A stretch of 64,000 nt of DNA. Source: a bacterium (GTDB lineage: Bacteria > Bdellovibrionota_C > UBA2361 > RFPC01). The notes beneath the pieces are model-generated. The model made no database searches, was not told where the DNA came from, and was given only the letters and a program-made list of their open reading frames with translations. Made by a program: the position numbers and the translations under genes. The stretch is taken from positions 34,612 through 98,611 of the forward strand of contig JAUIIO010000016.1 in NCBI GenBank assembly GCA_030431715.1, read 5' to 3'. Positions 32,747-42,561 of the stretch are shown here, piece by piece; within the stretch, counting starts at the first letter, position 1, and each line of letters begins with the position of its first letter.

Positions 32747-32773
32747 GGTATAGGTTCAGGTCAAGGTGCAGGT
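32747..32773. repeat. AGGTNN hexamer tract, second copy
   Basis: This 27-nt tract matches 728-760 exactly except for the absence of one 6-nt unit. It lies between the convergent plsY and the 87-aa protein gene, and is not itself a good palindrome. Confidence 0.75.
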
Positions 32774-32792
32774 GTAATTTCCCTGCGGGAAA

Positions 32793-33056
32793 CTAAGATG
32801 CTTTTTCTAGGCTTGCCGGGGTGAGGTAGGAAGTTGTGCCATTGTCCCAGTTTACTATAACCAGAAGGCCTCTCTCAGAAGAGTCGCCTGACGTGGCTGT
32901 CACTTCAGAACGCACTTCATGTACAATTCCAAAGCACCCCTCTCCGTCTTTGCGCTTTACTCTATCTTCAGCTTGAAATGGACAAACCTCTATCGCGTCG
33001 ACACTGGACTCGGGCGTTGTTTCACTTGACTCAATTTGGTTCGCTTCTTCTGTCAT
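32793..33056 (-). CDS. Small protein with KOW/SH3-like C-terminus, 87 aa
   Basis: An 87-aa acidic-N-terminal protein. The first 25 residues are Glu/Ser-rich and probably disordered; the rest, VKRKDGEGCFGIVHEV to IVNWDNGTTSYLTPASLE, has the small beta-barrel pattern of KOW/SH3-like domains that bind nucleic acid or protein. I do not recognise a named family. It is divergent from the VanZ-like gene and convergent with plsY. Confidence 0.6.
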   Translation of the reverse strand: MTEEANQIESSETTPESSVDAIEVCPFQAEDRVKRKDGEGCFGIVHEVRSEVTATSGDSSERGLLVIVNWDNGTTSYLTPASLEKAS

Positions 33057-33101
33057 ATTTACCCTTTCTAGAAGTATGTATTGTGACTAGACTAAAACGA
33101 T

Positions 33102-33701
33102 ATGCCCTCTCATTCAACCCGTATTGAAGCAACATCTTCTCACAGACCACTATTATACAGGTTAGCAGCCGGCCTTATCGTTCTCACTATTGTGACGCTT
33201 GTTCCTACAGCAAGGATGCTCACAATGTGGGTAAAAGCCACTATTACGAAACATGAAGATGTTTTCAATACACTAACAACTGCTTTTGCGTTCCCTGCCA
33301 TTGCAGTTGTCCTCTGGTATTTTAATTATAGCCGGAAAGTATTCTCTCCCCTTCTCTGGCTTTTACACGCTTTCTCTCTCGTAGTTCCTGTTGCAATCGC
33401 TTACACACTGATTACACATCCTACCGAGCTTGCGCATATCCCCATGTACGCCTTTCTAGCCTTATTTGTAACACTTTCATTTAAGAACCCTTCCCTACCA
33501 TTAACCCCACTCAAAGCTTTTGCTATGAGTTGGTCTATGGGGGTGACTGACGAACTTCTCCAATGGCTTCATCCCGAGAGGTTCTGTGACTGGCACGATA
33601 TCGCAATAAACACCTGCGCCGTCCTTACTGGTATCCTCATTGCAGAACCTCTACGCAGAGGCAGCACTCCTGACACCATCTCTTCCCAATCCAGCTCTTA
33701 A
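33102..33701 (+). CDS. VanZ-like membrane protein
   Basis: A 199-aa protein with about five membrane segments. The VanZ-family pattern is visible: HIPMYAFLALFV, then GVTDELLQWLHPERFCDWHDIAINTCAV, with the conserved Asp-Glu/Gln and Asp/Asn residues in the final helices. VanZ-like proteins are widespread and mostly without a defined role (VanZ itself gives teicoplanin resistance). It is isolated between the 87-aa gene and clpX. Confidence 0.8.
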   Translation: MPSHSTRIEATSSHRPLLYRLAAGLIVLTIVTLVPTARMLTMWVKATITKHEDVFNTLTTAFAFPAIAVVLWYFNYSRKVFSPLLWLLHAFSLVVPVAIAYTLITHPTELAHIPMYAFLALFVTLSFKNPSLPLTPLKAFAMSWSMGVTDELLQWLHPERFCDWHDIAINTCAVLTGILIAEPLRRGSTPDTISSQSSS

Positions 33702-34008
33702 TCCTCTTCCTCGCCCCCCCTCCCGCGCTTGCTCAACAAACTAAACCTCTGTCATCACCCAATATTTTCTCGCACAGGGTGAATATTGCAGGTTTTTTTA
33801 AAGCCCCCTTCATTTCATGTCGAAAGCATCTATAGGCAATGAGACATTGTTATCTTCCTTAACTTCGATAGCTAACAGGCCTCAACGCCCCTTACGCGCG
33901 GCGTGAGAACGAGATGGGAGATTTTACTCTCAAGAATCTGAATAAAATCCCTCACATCGATCATCATAATAAGACAGGCGTATAAGGTTTTAATGAAAAG
34001 GGATAGTT
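33702..34008. other. Intergenic spacer upstream of clpX
   Basis: A 307-bp stretch without a gene. The first 50 bp is another pyrimidine-rich hexamer-like tract, followed by CTCAACAAACT, which is close to the wording at 23097-23108. A short GC-rich stem (ACGCC/GGCGT) is near 33880. The end probably holds the clpX promoter and the ribosome-binding site AAAGGGA; I cannot define promoter boxes with confidence. Confidence 0.5.
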
Positions 34009-35265
34009 ATGGCGAGAGAATCACAAACTCACACTCAGGACCTCGTCTGCAATTTTTGCGGAAAAACTCAAGATGATGTTAGGAAGCTGGTTGCTGGCCC
34101 GGGTGTATACATATGTGACGAATGTGTTGAGCTCTGCAATGACATCCTTACAGAAGAGCTCACCGAGCTCGATCCTGAGATCGAAGGGTTCTCAGTACCC
34201 ACTCCAAAACAAATTCTCGATAAGCTCGATGAATATATCATAGGGCAAAACTACGCGAAGAAAGTTCTCTCTGTTGCAGTGCACAACCACTACAAACGAA
34301 TACAGTGCAATGCCTCAAGCCGAAGCGGCGATGTCGAACTACAGAAATCTAATATACTTCTGGCTGGACCGACAGGTTCGGGAAAAACCCTTCTCGCGCA
34401 AACACTCGCAAGGGTTCTCGATGTCCCTTTTACCATAGCTGATGCGACAAGTCTCACTGAGGCCGGTTACGTTGGTGAAGACGTGGAAAATATTATAGTG
34501 AACCTTCTCCAAGCAGCTGATTACGATGTGAAAAGAGCGGAGCGTGGCATCGTCTATATTGATGAAATCGACAAGATCGCCAGAAAGAGCGATACCCCAT
34601 CTGTCACAAGAGATGTTTCTGGAGAAGGAGTTCAACAAGCACTGCTAAAGATAATGGAAGGAACAAAGGCAAACGTTCCACCAAAAGGAGGCAGGAAACA
34701 TCCTCAACAAGACTTTATTCAGATCGATACCACAAATATCCTGTTTATCATCGGTGGTGCTTTTGATGGCATAGAGAGAATCGTCAAGCAACGAACAGGC
34801 AAGAAAGCTCTTGGATTCGGAGCGAGAGCGGAAGGCGAAGAGCAACAGGACGTTGTCAGGATCATGCGACCAGAAAATGAAGATCTCCTTAAGTTTGGGA
34901 TGATTCCAGAGTTTATTGGGCGTGTACCTGTCGTAGCCTGCCTTGAACAGCTAGAAAAAGACGATCTCATACAAGTACTCACTACACCAAAGAATGCACT
35001 TGTAAAACAATACACAAAGCTTATTGAGATTGATGGCGTTGAACTCACATTCACTCCGGATGCCTTGCAAGCTATCGCCGGGCTAGCACTCGAACGAAAA
35101 ACGGGAGCACGAGGACTACGAACAATCATTGAGAAATGTATGCTCGATGTTATGTTCGATATTCCAAGCAATCCGGATATCAAAGAGATTATCATCACAG
35201 AAGAGGCCGTGAATGATGAAAAAGAGCCGATTCTCGTCTATCACAGTGAAGCGCTCGCGAGCTAA
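34009..35265 (+). CDS. clpX: ATP-dependent Clp protease ATP-binding subunit ClpX
   Basis: AAA+ unfoldase that feeds substrates to ClpP; 418 aa. The N-terminal zinc-binding domain has Cys14, Cys17, Cys36 and Cys39 (VCNFCGK and ICDECVELC). Walker A is [12 protein letters not shown] at residues 120-131, Walker [11 protein letters not shown], the ClpP-binding IGF-type loop region and the C-terminal sensor 2 [10 protein letters not shown] are present. clpP is not next to it. A ribosome-binding site AAAGGGA precedes the ATG. Confidence 0.97.
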   Translation: MARESQTHTQDLVCNFCGKTQDDVRKLVAGPGVYICDECVELCNDILTEELTELDPEIEGFSVPTPKQILDKLDEYIIGQNYAKKVLSVAVHNHYKRIQCNASSRSGDVELQKSNILLAGPTGSGKTLLAQTLARVLDVPFTIADATSLTEAGYVGEDVENIIVNLLQAADYDVKRAERGIVYIDEIDKIARKSDTPSVTRDVSGEGVQQALLKIMEGTKANVPPKGGRKHPQQDFIQIDTTNILFIIGGAFDGIERIVKQRTGKKALGFGARAEGEEQQDVVRIMRPENEDLLKFGMIPEFIGRVPVVACLEQLEKDDLIQVLTTPKNALVKQYTKLIEIDGVELTFTPDALQAIAGLALERKTGARGLRTIIEKCMLDVMFDIPSNPDIKEIIITEEAVNDEKEPILVYHSEALAS

Positions 35266-35305
35266 GACGACTCCGATACGCGTTACCCCTTTTATGGGCC
35301 CCTAT

Positions 35306-36634
35306 CTAAACAACTGCTAGTTTTCTAAGGCCAATAGATTTTAGTGTGGCTGTTGGCAATACGCACGCCACACTAAAAGAGACTCGACAATTGTCCCTTG
35401 AAGATGCGACATGTAGAGAAGGGGCTCGAACAAGCCTGAGCTTCAATGCTGACATGTGCTGCGAGATTTCATTCGGTACCAGATACTGTACTGTAAGCTC
35501 TGAGTCCTTGAAGGACGAGTGAGAGATATGGACCTCCATTGCGACTCTCTCGCCAGGCGAACAGAGCTCCAGAAGCGCCACTCCAATATCAGTTATCGTA
35601 TTAGCAAACTCAAGTGGGGAAAGAGAAACATACTGGGGAACATTCTCAGCTATCCTACATGAAAATCGTTTACGCTCAATGGTAGCCGATATTTCGAGAA
35701 TCTCCACAATGGACTCAAGAAAGAGGCGAAGATGAACCCTCTTTCTCCCTACTGATTGCTCAGGTCGAAGTGACTTATAGCCTAGAAGACATTTAAAGTA
35801 ATCGAGAGCTGGAACAGGAACTACCCCCTCATCATCATAAAGCCGCAACTCTAATAACCGCTCCGCACAATTCACTGGAAGGGGATGCATTGCGCGAAGA
35901 GCTCTTAACTCAAAGCGGTCCGCCTCAAGTAACACTTCTGGAAACTCAAGGAGCAACATCATAATGTCTCTATCACAAAAAACATATCCATCCCGGAAGG
36001 CTTCTTCTGTCAGAGGATTATCAAGAATATATGATGACACGTCAGCAGACGGCTCACGTTTCCCACTTCTTAGAGACTCCATATCAAGGAGATAGAGGTC
36101 ACACGGCTTTCCTTCAACATGTCCGTAAGAATGCACTGAGGCAAGAAACTGAAATCCAAGAACATCTCTCCAAAGATTTGTATGATCTGGATGAATAGCA
36201 GCAATCCAACCTGTAACCTTATTATGCTCATACCACCAGAAAACCCACCTGAGGAGCTCACAGACCACGAGACTACGCTCACCAAAACCACGACCACTAA
36301 AACTTGCCTCGGGTAAACATGCCAATTTTGTCGCTTCCGCATATCGTGGTCCCCCGAGTGAACTTTGACGAAAGAAGTCATCAAAAGTCTTATCAGAAGG
36401 CAATCCAGCATCTCCGCGGATAACACCAGTTATTGTACCGACAGTGTCGCCATTACGCTGAGCAATAAAGATAAGTGACGAAGGGAGAAGCTCTCGCAAG
36501 AAGAACCGCAATTCACTTGAGTGCGAACTCATAAGTTCGTATTTGCAGTACTGATTATGGGCAATTCGAAACGCTTCCAGTGCATCAAGGAACGAATACG
36601 CAGGCCTAATAAGAAACTCAGCAGGAATTGACAT
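35306..36634 (-). CDS. FeeM-like N-acyltransferase fused to a degenerate histidine-kinase-like domain
   Basis: A 442-aa protein. Residues 1-187 match the N-acyl amino acid synthase (FeeM-type GNAT, related to AHL synthases): GTITGVIRGDAGLPSDKTFD, RYAEATKLACLPE and a terminal block IAAIHPDHTNLWRDVLGF then GKPCDLYLLDME. Residues about 300-440 have the layout of a histidine-kinase helix plus HATPase fold (VHLRLFLESIVEILEIS, SPLEFANTITDIGVALLEL), but no phosphoacceptor His or N/G boxes. It is followed upstream by a response regulator and a hybrid kinase on the same strand. The C-terminal assignment is by pattern only. Confidence 0.75.
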   Translation of the reverse strand: MSIPAEFLIRPAYSFLDALEAFRIAHNQYCKYELMSSHSSELRFFLRELLPSSLIFIAQRNGDTVGTITGVIRGDAGLPSDKTFDDFFRQSSLGGPRYAEATKLACLPEASFSGRGFGERSLVVCELLRWVFWWYEHNKVTGWIAAIHPDHTNLWRDVLGFQFLASVHSYGHVEGKPCDLYLLDMESLRSGKREPSADVSSYILDNPLTEEAFRDGYVFCDRDIMMLLLEFPEVLLEADRFELRALRAMHPLPVNCAERLLELRLYDDEGVVPVPALDYFKCLLGYKSLRPEQSVGRKRVHLRLFLESIVEILEISATIERKRFSCRIAENVPQYVSLSPLEFANTITDIGVALLELCSPGERVAMEVHISHSSFKDSELTVQYLVPNEISQHMSALKLRLVRAPSLHVASSRDNCRVSFSVACVLPTATLKSIGLRKLAVV

Positions 36635-36802
36635 CGATAATGTTCGAATAGCAAACTCTACAACCCTCAGTGCACCAAAATCACCAGAGTTTAATCCATC
36701 AAGAAAGATTCTATTGAGATATAGCAGAGCTTTAGAGAGAAATTGTATCTATTAGCTAAAGAAAATCAAATGTTTAGACCTTAACAATGGAAAAGGTGTT
36801 TG

Positions 36803-37516
36803 CTATCCTTCAACCACTTTCACATCACTTGAATGAACACGAAAAGTGTACCCGACACCTCGCACAGTCTTTATAAATGACCCAATGGTGCCAAGTTTTT
36901 TTCGTAAGCAGGTAATAAAGACATCTACGGTTCTTTCGGAAACAGAAAATTTCATGTTTCGCATTTCACCGATAATCTCCCTACGTGAGAACACCTTTCC
37001 AGAACGAGAAACGAGCAAGTAGATAAGTTCAAACTCTGAAGGAGTCAGCAGAAGCGACTTCCCATCCAGTCTGGCGACTTTAGACGACGCATCAAGCACA
37101 AGCCCATCCCAACATAACGTCTTCCGCTGATGACTCTCTACCTTGTCAAGCCGGCCGAGTGCCTCAATACGACCTAGGAGAACTTTCGGTGAATATCTCT
37201 TTGAAATATAATCATCTGCCCCATTCTCATAGTAAGAAAGAATATCATCCTCTGATTCGCTCCCACTGTATACGATAATTCTTGGCAACTGATGTTGAAA
37301 CTTCTCATGGAGGGCCGCACAGGTTTCGCGACAGCGACTATCAGGGACATTATCTACAATAACAATATCTGGAGAGAGCGCCTTAAGGGATTGGAAAAAC
37401 ATTTCTGCCCTCTCCACCCAGCGCACACTATGCCCCGCTTGAGAAAGCGTCGCTTCTAGCAGCGTACCGGTAACTCTATCGTCTTCGAGAGCAAGAATAT
37501 TTTTGGGAAAGAACAT
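36803..37516 (-). CDS. OmpR/PhoB-family response regulator
   Basis: A 237-aa regulator. Residues 1-120 are a receiver domain with the acidic pair EDD (11-13), phosphoacceptor Asp55 in IVIVDNVPDS and a C-terminal Lys in YISKRYS. Residues 130-230 are a winged-helix effector domain: LTPSEFELIYLLVSRSGKVF, RTVDVFITCLRKKLG and IKTVRGVGYTFR. It probably acts with the hybrid kinase about 95 bp upstream. The FeeM-like gene follows about 170 bp downstream. Confidence 0.94.
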   Translation of the reverse strand: MFFPKNILALEDDRVTGTLLEATLSQAGHSVRWVERAEMFFQSLKALSPDIVIVDNVPDSRCRETCAALHEKFQHQLPRIIVYSGSESEDDILSYYENGADDYISKRYSPKVLLGRIEALGRLDKVESHQRKTLCWDGLVLDASSKVARLDGKSLLLTPSEFELIYLLVSRSGKVFSRREIIGEMRNMKFSVSERTVDVFITCLRKKLGTIGSFIKTVRGVGYTFRVHSSDVKVVEG

Positions 37517-37610
37517 CTCTAATACAAAATATAAAAAATACCTTAGAGAATTATAGTGCAGGTTCTTACTTGCGGCAATACAATTTGCATAGAGACAAAA
37601 CGTGAATACA

Positions 37611-39560
37611 TCACCGAGAGCTGCTCTGTTGCTTCCTAACGTAGCTATGCACGAGAGAAAGCAGCTTTTTCCGACTAAAGGGTTTCATCAAGAATTCATC
37701 CATACCAGCCTCAAAACACCTCTTCCTGTCCTCCTCAAGGACTGATGCAGAAAGTGCGATAATTGGAGTATAGCTCCCCGGCTTTTCCTTCTCCATTGCT
37801 CTTATTCCTCTCGCTGTCTCATAACCATCCATAACAGGCATTTGGATATCACTGATGATGAGATCGACACTCTGTTCCTCTAGTTGCTCAAGAGCCTCCT
37901 TTCCATTATCAGCGAGAAGAACTCGAAACCCTTCTTTAAGAAGAATACGCTGTAACAACTTCTGATTAACTTTCTGATCCTCTACAACAAGTATGGCCTG
38001 GCTCCCCTCCCCAACAGATGCAACATCAACCGTGCCAACATACGTCTCTGCTGGATATGCTGGTATTCGCTGATAATCCAGAACTTCTTGATCCGCTATC
38101 TGTTCCGGCGGAACCGAAAGCGGGACTTCGATGTAAAAGAAAAAGGTTGAGCCTTCATGCAAGATACTATCAACCCATATTTTTCCATCCATTAAAGTAA
38201 CAAGACTGGACGCGATAGTGAGACCAAGGCCAGTACCGTCATAGGTTTTGTTTAAAGCAGATTCGACTTGCGTAAATGATTTAAAAATGTCCTCACGGTT
38301 CGGAGTTGGGATACCAATACCTGAATCACGCACCTTAAATAATAGCTGCTGAGAATCTGCTCGGACCTCACGCAGAGAGACACTCAAATCTATGAAGCCA
38401 CCGGATGGCGTAAACTTAACAGCATTCCCAATAAGATTAGTAAGAATTTGGGAGATCTTTGGAGCATCCCCAAAAATAAGTTCTGGGATATCAGAGGCGA
38501 CTTGGACCGGGTGCAAGATTAACGACTTCTTTCGGGCATTGTATTCATGAATGCTCATTATCTGATCTAAGAAAGATCGAATCTCAATTCGCGAATACCT
38601 TAAAACAGCTTTTCCTGCCTCAATCTTCGAAAAATCCAAAATTGAATTAACAACAGAAAGTAGTATTTGACCTGAATAATATACCGTCTCTAAGAGAGAC
38701 TTCTGTTCTTCATCAATCTCGGTGCGCATAAGCTCTTCTGTAAATCCAAGAATTGAATTAAGCGGGGTACGGATTTCATGACTCATATTCGCCAAAAAAC
38801 GGCTCTTGGTGAGAGCCGCACGTTCAGCCTCTTCTTTCGCCAGTATGATATCGGAGTCTCTCTGCTGAATCTGCTCAAGCATCTGATTAAACATCGCAAT
38901 GAGCCGCCCCACCTCATCCTTACTGGCTCCCTCAAGACGGACAGTATAGTCATTCTCTTCATAAATCCTCTTACTGGCATGAGTAAGAGATAAAATCGGT
39001 CGTGTAATCCAAGATTGAAGTTTAAACGAAAGTTTGTATGCAATAAGAGCCGAGATAGCGAGTAATCCAGCAAGCAATAGGAGGATACTTACGATTTTAT
39101 CATAGAACGAGCTCAGTCCAGATCGAATAAAAAGGGTGCCCACATGCTCACCTTCAAGTAGGATTGGCCATCCCAACTCAAGACTTCCAAAACTCCATTT
39201 TGGGCTATCTGGAAACGGAGGAACCAAATCCTCGTTTCCTCTTCCATTTGTGCTGTACTCCGCAAGAACTTCGTCCTTTGTATTATAAAGCGCTGCGTAT
39301 TCAATGCTTTCAATGACTTCAAGACTAGACAACACGCGATTCGCCGAGTCACTATCCTGAAAGGCAAGGGCTGCTCGACTGTTAGAACCGACAACACGCG
39401 CAATAGATGAAAGTTCATTTTGAAAGGAGTGCACTGAGTAATACATCTCAATCAGGATAAAACAGAGGCATCCAAAGATGAACGTAGCCCCACTGATTAA
39501 GAAAAGCAGGATCGAAAGCTTTTTCTCAAGGGAAATGGTCTCCCAACTTTTTACCAACAT
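37611..39560 (-). CDS. Hybrid sensor histidine kinase with CHASE8-like periplasmic domain
   Basis: A 649-aa inner-membrane sensor kinase. Membrane segment 1 (about 17-40), a periplasmic region of about 110 residues with CHASE8-like wording (SNSRAALAFQDSDSANRVL), membrane segment 2 (about 155-175), HAMP (about 178-235), HisKA with phosphoacceptor His261 in MSHEIRTPLN, HATPase (about 360-480) with NAVKFTP, DSGIGIP and GTGLGL, then a receiver domain with Asp571 in ISDIQMPVMDGY. No HPt domain is attached. Three 16-bp direct repeats lie just upstream of the start codon. Confidence 0.95.
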   Translation of the reverse strand: MLVKSWETISLEKKLSILLFLISGATFIFGCLCFILIEMYYSVHSFQNELSSIARVVGSNSRAALAFQDSDSANRVLSSLEVIESIEYAALYNTKDEVLAEYSTNGRGNEDLVPPFPDSPKWSFGSLELGWPILLEGEHVGTLFIRSGLSSFYDKIVSILLLLAGLLAISALIAYKLSFKLQSWITRPILSLTHASKRIYEENDYTVRLEGASKDEVGRLIAMFNQMLEQIQQRDSDIILAKEEAERAALTKSRFLANMSHEIRTPLNSILGFTEELMRTEIDEEQKSLLETVYYSGQILLSVVNSILDFSKIEAGKAVLRYSRIEIRSFLDQIMSIHEYNARKKSLILHPVQVASDIPELIFGDAPKISQILTNLIGNAVKFTPSGGFIDLSVSLREVRADSQQLLFKVRDSGIGIPTPNREDIFKSFTQVESALNKTYDGTGLGLTIASSLVTLMDGKIWVDSILHEGSTFFFYIEVPLSVPPEQIADQEVLDYQRIPAYPAETYVGTVDVASVGEGSQAILVVEDQKVNQKLLQRILLKEGFRVLLADNGKEALEQLEEQSVDLIISDIQMPVMDGYETARGIRAMEKEKPGSYTPIIALSASVLEEDRKRCFEAGMDEFLMKPFSRKKLLSLVHSYVRKQQSSSR

Positions 39561-39572
39561 CTAAAACGATTC

Positions 39573-39620
39573 CCTCTTAACACGCAGACCTCTTAATATG
39601 CGGACCTCTTAACACGCGGA
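39573..39620. repeat. Three tandem 16-bp direct repeats upstream of the hybrid kinase
   Basis: Units 39573-39588, 39589-39604 and 39605-39620 follow the pattern CCTCTTAACACGCRGA with one to three differences; on the minus strand each reads TCCGCGTGTTAAGAGG. The array starts 12 bp upstream of the kinase ATG. The spacing suits cooperative binding of a regulator, such as the neighbouring OmpR-type protein, but may be chance duplication. Confidence 0.75.
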
Positions 39621-39646
39621 ACAGGAGACAATTCCAAATAAGAAGT

Positions 39647-40909
39647 CTAAAATTCTTTCAGGCGGCTTGGCGCATGCTCAACAGAAACGTTATCTGAAAA
39701 ACCTTTCAGCTCAGCTAAAAGCCTCTCAAATATTTTATGAATATTAAATTGCTTCATCTCTCTTGCTACCTGACGAGCAATGAAGGAATGCCTAGTCCCT
39801 TCTATGAACTCAACGACTCTCTCGCAAACGTCCTCAATTCGGAAGCGGTCGGAACGAAACATCACACCAGCTCCCCTCTTCTCGACATGACCCATCGCCA
39901 AAAATTGATCAAGGTTAGAACATATCCCTATCACCGGTGTCCCCTGACCAAGCGATTGGTATGACGTCGGGCTTCCACCATTTGAGATTACCACATCTGC
40001 ACACTGTGACAGAAGAGTTCCAGGAGCAAGATCCATAATCCTTAGCGCTGCTGAATCCTGCGGAAAGCTCTCTCGAGCTCGTCCCCCAGCAGCAAACACG
40101 ACCTGAACTGGTAAATTGCTTAATGCCGCCAGAAGCTCTGGCAATTGGGGGATATCCCCAGAAGAGCCAGGAGTAAAATAGATCAATGGCTTTGTCGGCT
40201 CTCTCCATGCATCCCACCACTCAGGCAGCTCCATTTCAGGTGCCCAACTCACAGCGCCACCGTAGCAGTGGTGTGGTGGCAAAGGAGAAGTTGGAACGAT
40301 CGTGGGGATATCCGTGTAGAAAGTCCTATCTCCAAAAGTAAAAGCTTCCGCAAATGAAGGGAGCCGAGACAAACCGTACTTTTCTCTGACACTGTTAAAA
40401 TCCTTTAATATGCGATTTAGCAGAAGCGGCTTGGTGCACTTCCAAATGAGCCTCGATAAAGGCAGGCCAAGCTTACCAACAAAATCATAACAAGGAACAT
40501 CGACCTTGCCATTTAGCGCATATGGGCTCCAATAAGCATTGCACAGTGACACATAGGGAACACCACAGCGGGGCGCGCTAATACCAAGAGAATACCTCAT
40601 ATCCCCTACGACAATATCAGGTTGAATCTCCTCAAAAAGCCTCATATCTTGCTGCACGTAACTATTGAGAACTTCCGGAGTATAGAGCCACTTCCCGCTC
40701 CTAAGAGAAGATAAGAACTCCTTTGGGGATAGTGAATCAATAGAGTGACGATCTAAGGAACTGTCACCTAGAAAAGAATCGTAAGAGCGTGCGGCAGCAA
40801 ATGAAACATCGTACCTTGATGAATCAAGAGCTGATGCAAGCACAAACGGTCTTGCAACATGCGCAAGTGTCACGGCTTCCGCAAAAAAAAGTACTTTTAC
40901 TTTTTGCAT
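39647..40909 (-). CDS. UGT/MGT-type (GT1-like) glycosyltransferase
   Basis: A 420-aa GT-B fold glycosyltransferase of the kind that modifies small molecules or lipids. The N-terminal domain begins VLFFAEAVTLAHVARPFVLA with the acceptor-side His; the C-terminal nucleotide-sugar domain has LIYFTPGSSGDIPQL, VISNGGSPTSYQSLGQGTPVIG (the donor-binding region) and NLDQFLAMGHVEKRGAG. No membrane anchor. It is divergent from the FAD oxidase, with 74 bp between their starts, and lies upstream of the kinase on the same strand. Confidence 0.88.
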   Translation of the reverse strand: MQKVKVLFFAEAVTLAHVARPFVLASALDSSRYDVSFAAARSYDSFLGDSSLDRHSIDSLSPKEFLSSLRSGKWLYTPEVLNSYVQQDMRLFEEIQPDIVVGDMRYSLGISAPRCGVPYVSLCNAYWSPYALNGKVDVPCYDFVGKLGLPLSRLIWKCTKPLLLNRILKDFNSVREKYGLSRLPSFAEAFTFGDRTFYTDIPTIVPTSPLPPHHCYGGAVSWAPEMELPEWWDAWREPTKPLIYFTPGSSGDIPQLPELLAALSNLPVQVVFAAGGRARESFPQDSAALRIMDLAPGTLLSQCADVVISNGGSPTSYQSLGQGTPVIGICSNLDQFLAMGHVEKRGAGVMFRSDRFRIEDVCERVVEFIEGTRHSFIARQVAREMKQFNIHKIFERLLAELKGFSDNVSVEHAPSRLKEF

Positions 40910-40983
40910 CTACAAATAAATAAGGTATAGAAATAATGTCTAGCTGTGCAATCGCGCCATTTCTATATATTTAAATAACTACT

Positions 40984-42561
40984 ATGCCTCAAAATACGAG
41001 AATAGCAAAACATACCGGCTTCTACGAAACGCTGCAGAAGAAACTTCCCGGACAAATCTACTACGAAGAAGAGTTGTCACACACTCATATACATAACACG
41101 ACTATAGCTGAAAACCGAAATGTCCAAGCTCTTGTTAAGATCTTAACAAGAGACGATATTCGCGAGTGCCTCAAGCTTGCCAATGACTACAACATCCCCC
41201 TCTATCCATTTAGTACTGGTAATAATTGGGGATACGGATCATCCCTCCCGACAACGAGCGATTGCGTACTCCTTGATCTTTCCTCATTAAACCAGATTAT
41301 TTCTGTCAACGAAGAACTCGCTTTTGCTGTTGTTGAACCCGGCGTCACGCAGCAACAACTCCACGACTATCTTCAAGAACACGACATCTCATTAAAGATA
41401 GATCCAACCGGAGCAGGTCCAAATTGCAGCATCCTCGGCAATACTCTTGAGAGAGGATATGGCCTGAGCACCTACGGCGATCACTTCGGTCATCAATGTG
41501 GCATGGAGGTGATGCTTGCGAACGGCGACATCATACATACCGGATTCGGACAGTTTCAAAATGCACAGGCAACCTATACATATCCTTACGGCGTTGGACC
41601 ATCTCTTGATGGGATTTTCACACAATCAAACCTCGGCATAGTCCTCTCTCTTGGAGTATGGCTTCAGCCCATTCCAAAACATTTTAGAGCCGTCTACTTT
41701 TCGTGCCCAAATGAGGAACACATAAAAAGTCTTATCGACACCTCAAGAGAACTTCTCCTTCACGAAGTCATTCTTGCTGGCATTAACATCCTCTCTCAAA
41801 AAAGAGCACTTATGGCTCAGTGCCAGTTTCCTTTCGAGTCTCAACCCCACGGCTCTGCACTACGTCCAGAGCTCACAGCGAAACTGGCTTCTCATATTGG
41901 CACCTGGAATGGCATCACCTCGCTCTACGCGTATTCTGAAAGCCAACTTGAAGCAGCGGTAGCCACTGTAAAAGAAGCGTACCAACCTTATGTAAAATCA
42001 ATTGAGTTTATTTCAGAAGAAGATCTCGAGCGCAGTCCTCAATATCGTGAGAGCTTTAAGCTCTTAAGAGGTGCTCCTACAGAAGCATTTCTAAAACTCG
42101 CTTACTGGAGAAACAAGAATCAACCCCCCGTAGAAAATCAACTTCATCCTGCCAGAGATCAATGTGGCCTGATTTGGATAGCGCCCATTATCCCACTTAC
42201 CGGTGATGATATACAAAACTATATAGAAAACGTTTCGCCGATTTTCGAATACTTTGACTTTGATTTCGCTCCGACATTTACCACGATTAACAGCCGCTCG
42301 GTAGCATGCACTCAACCTATCCTCTATGACCAACAAAACTTCGAAGAGACTTCACGTGCGAAGGCCTGCTACGACACACTCACAAAGGAACTGCTACGTA
42401 TTGGGTACGTGCCATACCGCCTAGGAATCCAAGCACAGAGTAAATATTCAAGTAACGAGACTCCCTACTGGCAAACCGTATCAAAAATAAAATCAGCACT
42501 AGACCCCAATCAGATACTTTCACCACGTCGCTACTGCCCTAATCCTACCCCCACTACGTAG
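40984..42561 (+). CDS. FAD-linked oxidase, 4-cresol dehydrogenase / vanillyl-alcohol oxidase-like
   Basis: A 525-aa flavoprotein of the VAO/PCMH family. The FAD-binding domain shows the pattern YPFSTGNNWGYGSS and LDLSSLNQIISVNEELAFA, with GVTQQQLHDYLQEH, then DPTGAGPNCSILGNTLERGYG. The C-terminal substrate cap ends LDPNQILSPRRY. Relatives oxidise p-substituted phenols. No signal peptide was found. The 3' end overlaps the convergent halogenase-like gene by 8 bp. The true substrate is unknown. Confidence 0.9.
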   Translation: MPQNTRIAKHTGFYETLQKKLPGQIYYEEELSHTHIHNTTIAENRNVQALVKILTRDDIRECLKLANDYNIPLYPFSTGNNWGYGSSLPTTSDCVLLDLSSLNQIISVNEELAFAVVEPGVTQQQLHDYLQEHDISLKIDPTGAGPNCSILGNTLERGYGLSTYGDHFGHQCGMEVMLANGDIIHTGFGQFQNAQATYTYPYGVGPSLDGIFTQSNLGIVLSLGVWLQPIPKHFRAVYFSCPNEEHIKSLIDTSRELLLHEVILAGINILSQKRALMAQCQFPFESQPHGSALRPELTAKLASHIGTWNGITSLYAYSESQLEAAVATVKEAYQPYVKSIEFISEEDLERSPQYRESFKLLRGAPTEAFLKLAYWRNKNQPPVENQLHPARDQCGLIWIAPIIPLTGDDIQNYIENVSPIFEYFDFDFAPTFTTINSRSVACTQPILYDQQNFEETSRAKACYDTLTKELLRIGYVPYRLGIQAQSKYSSNETPYWQTVSKIKSALDPNQILSPRRYCPNPTPTT

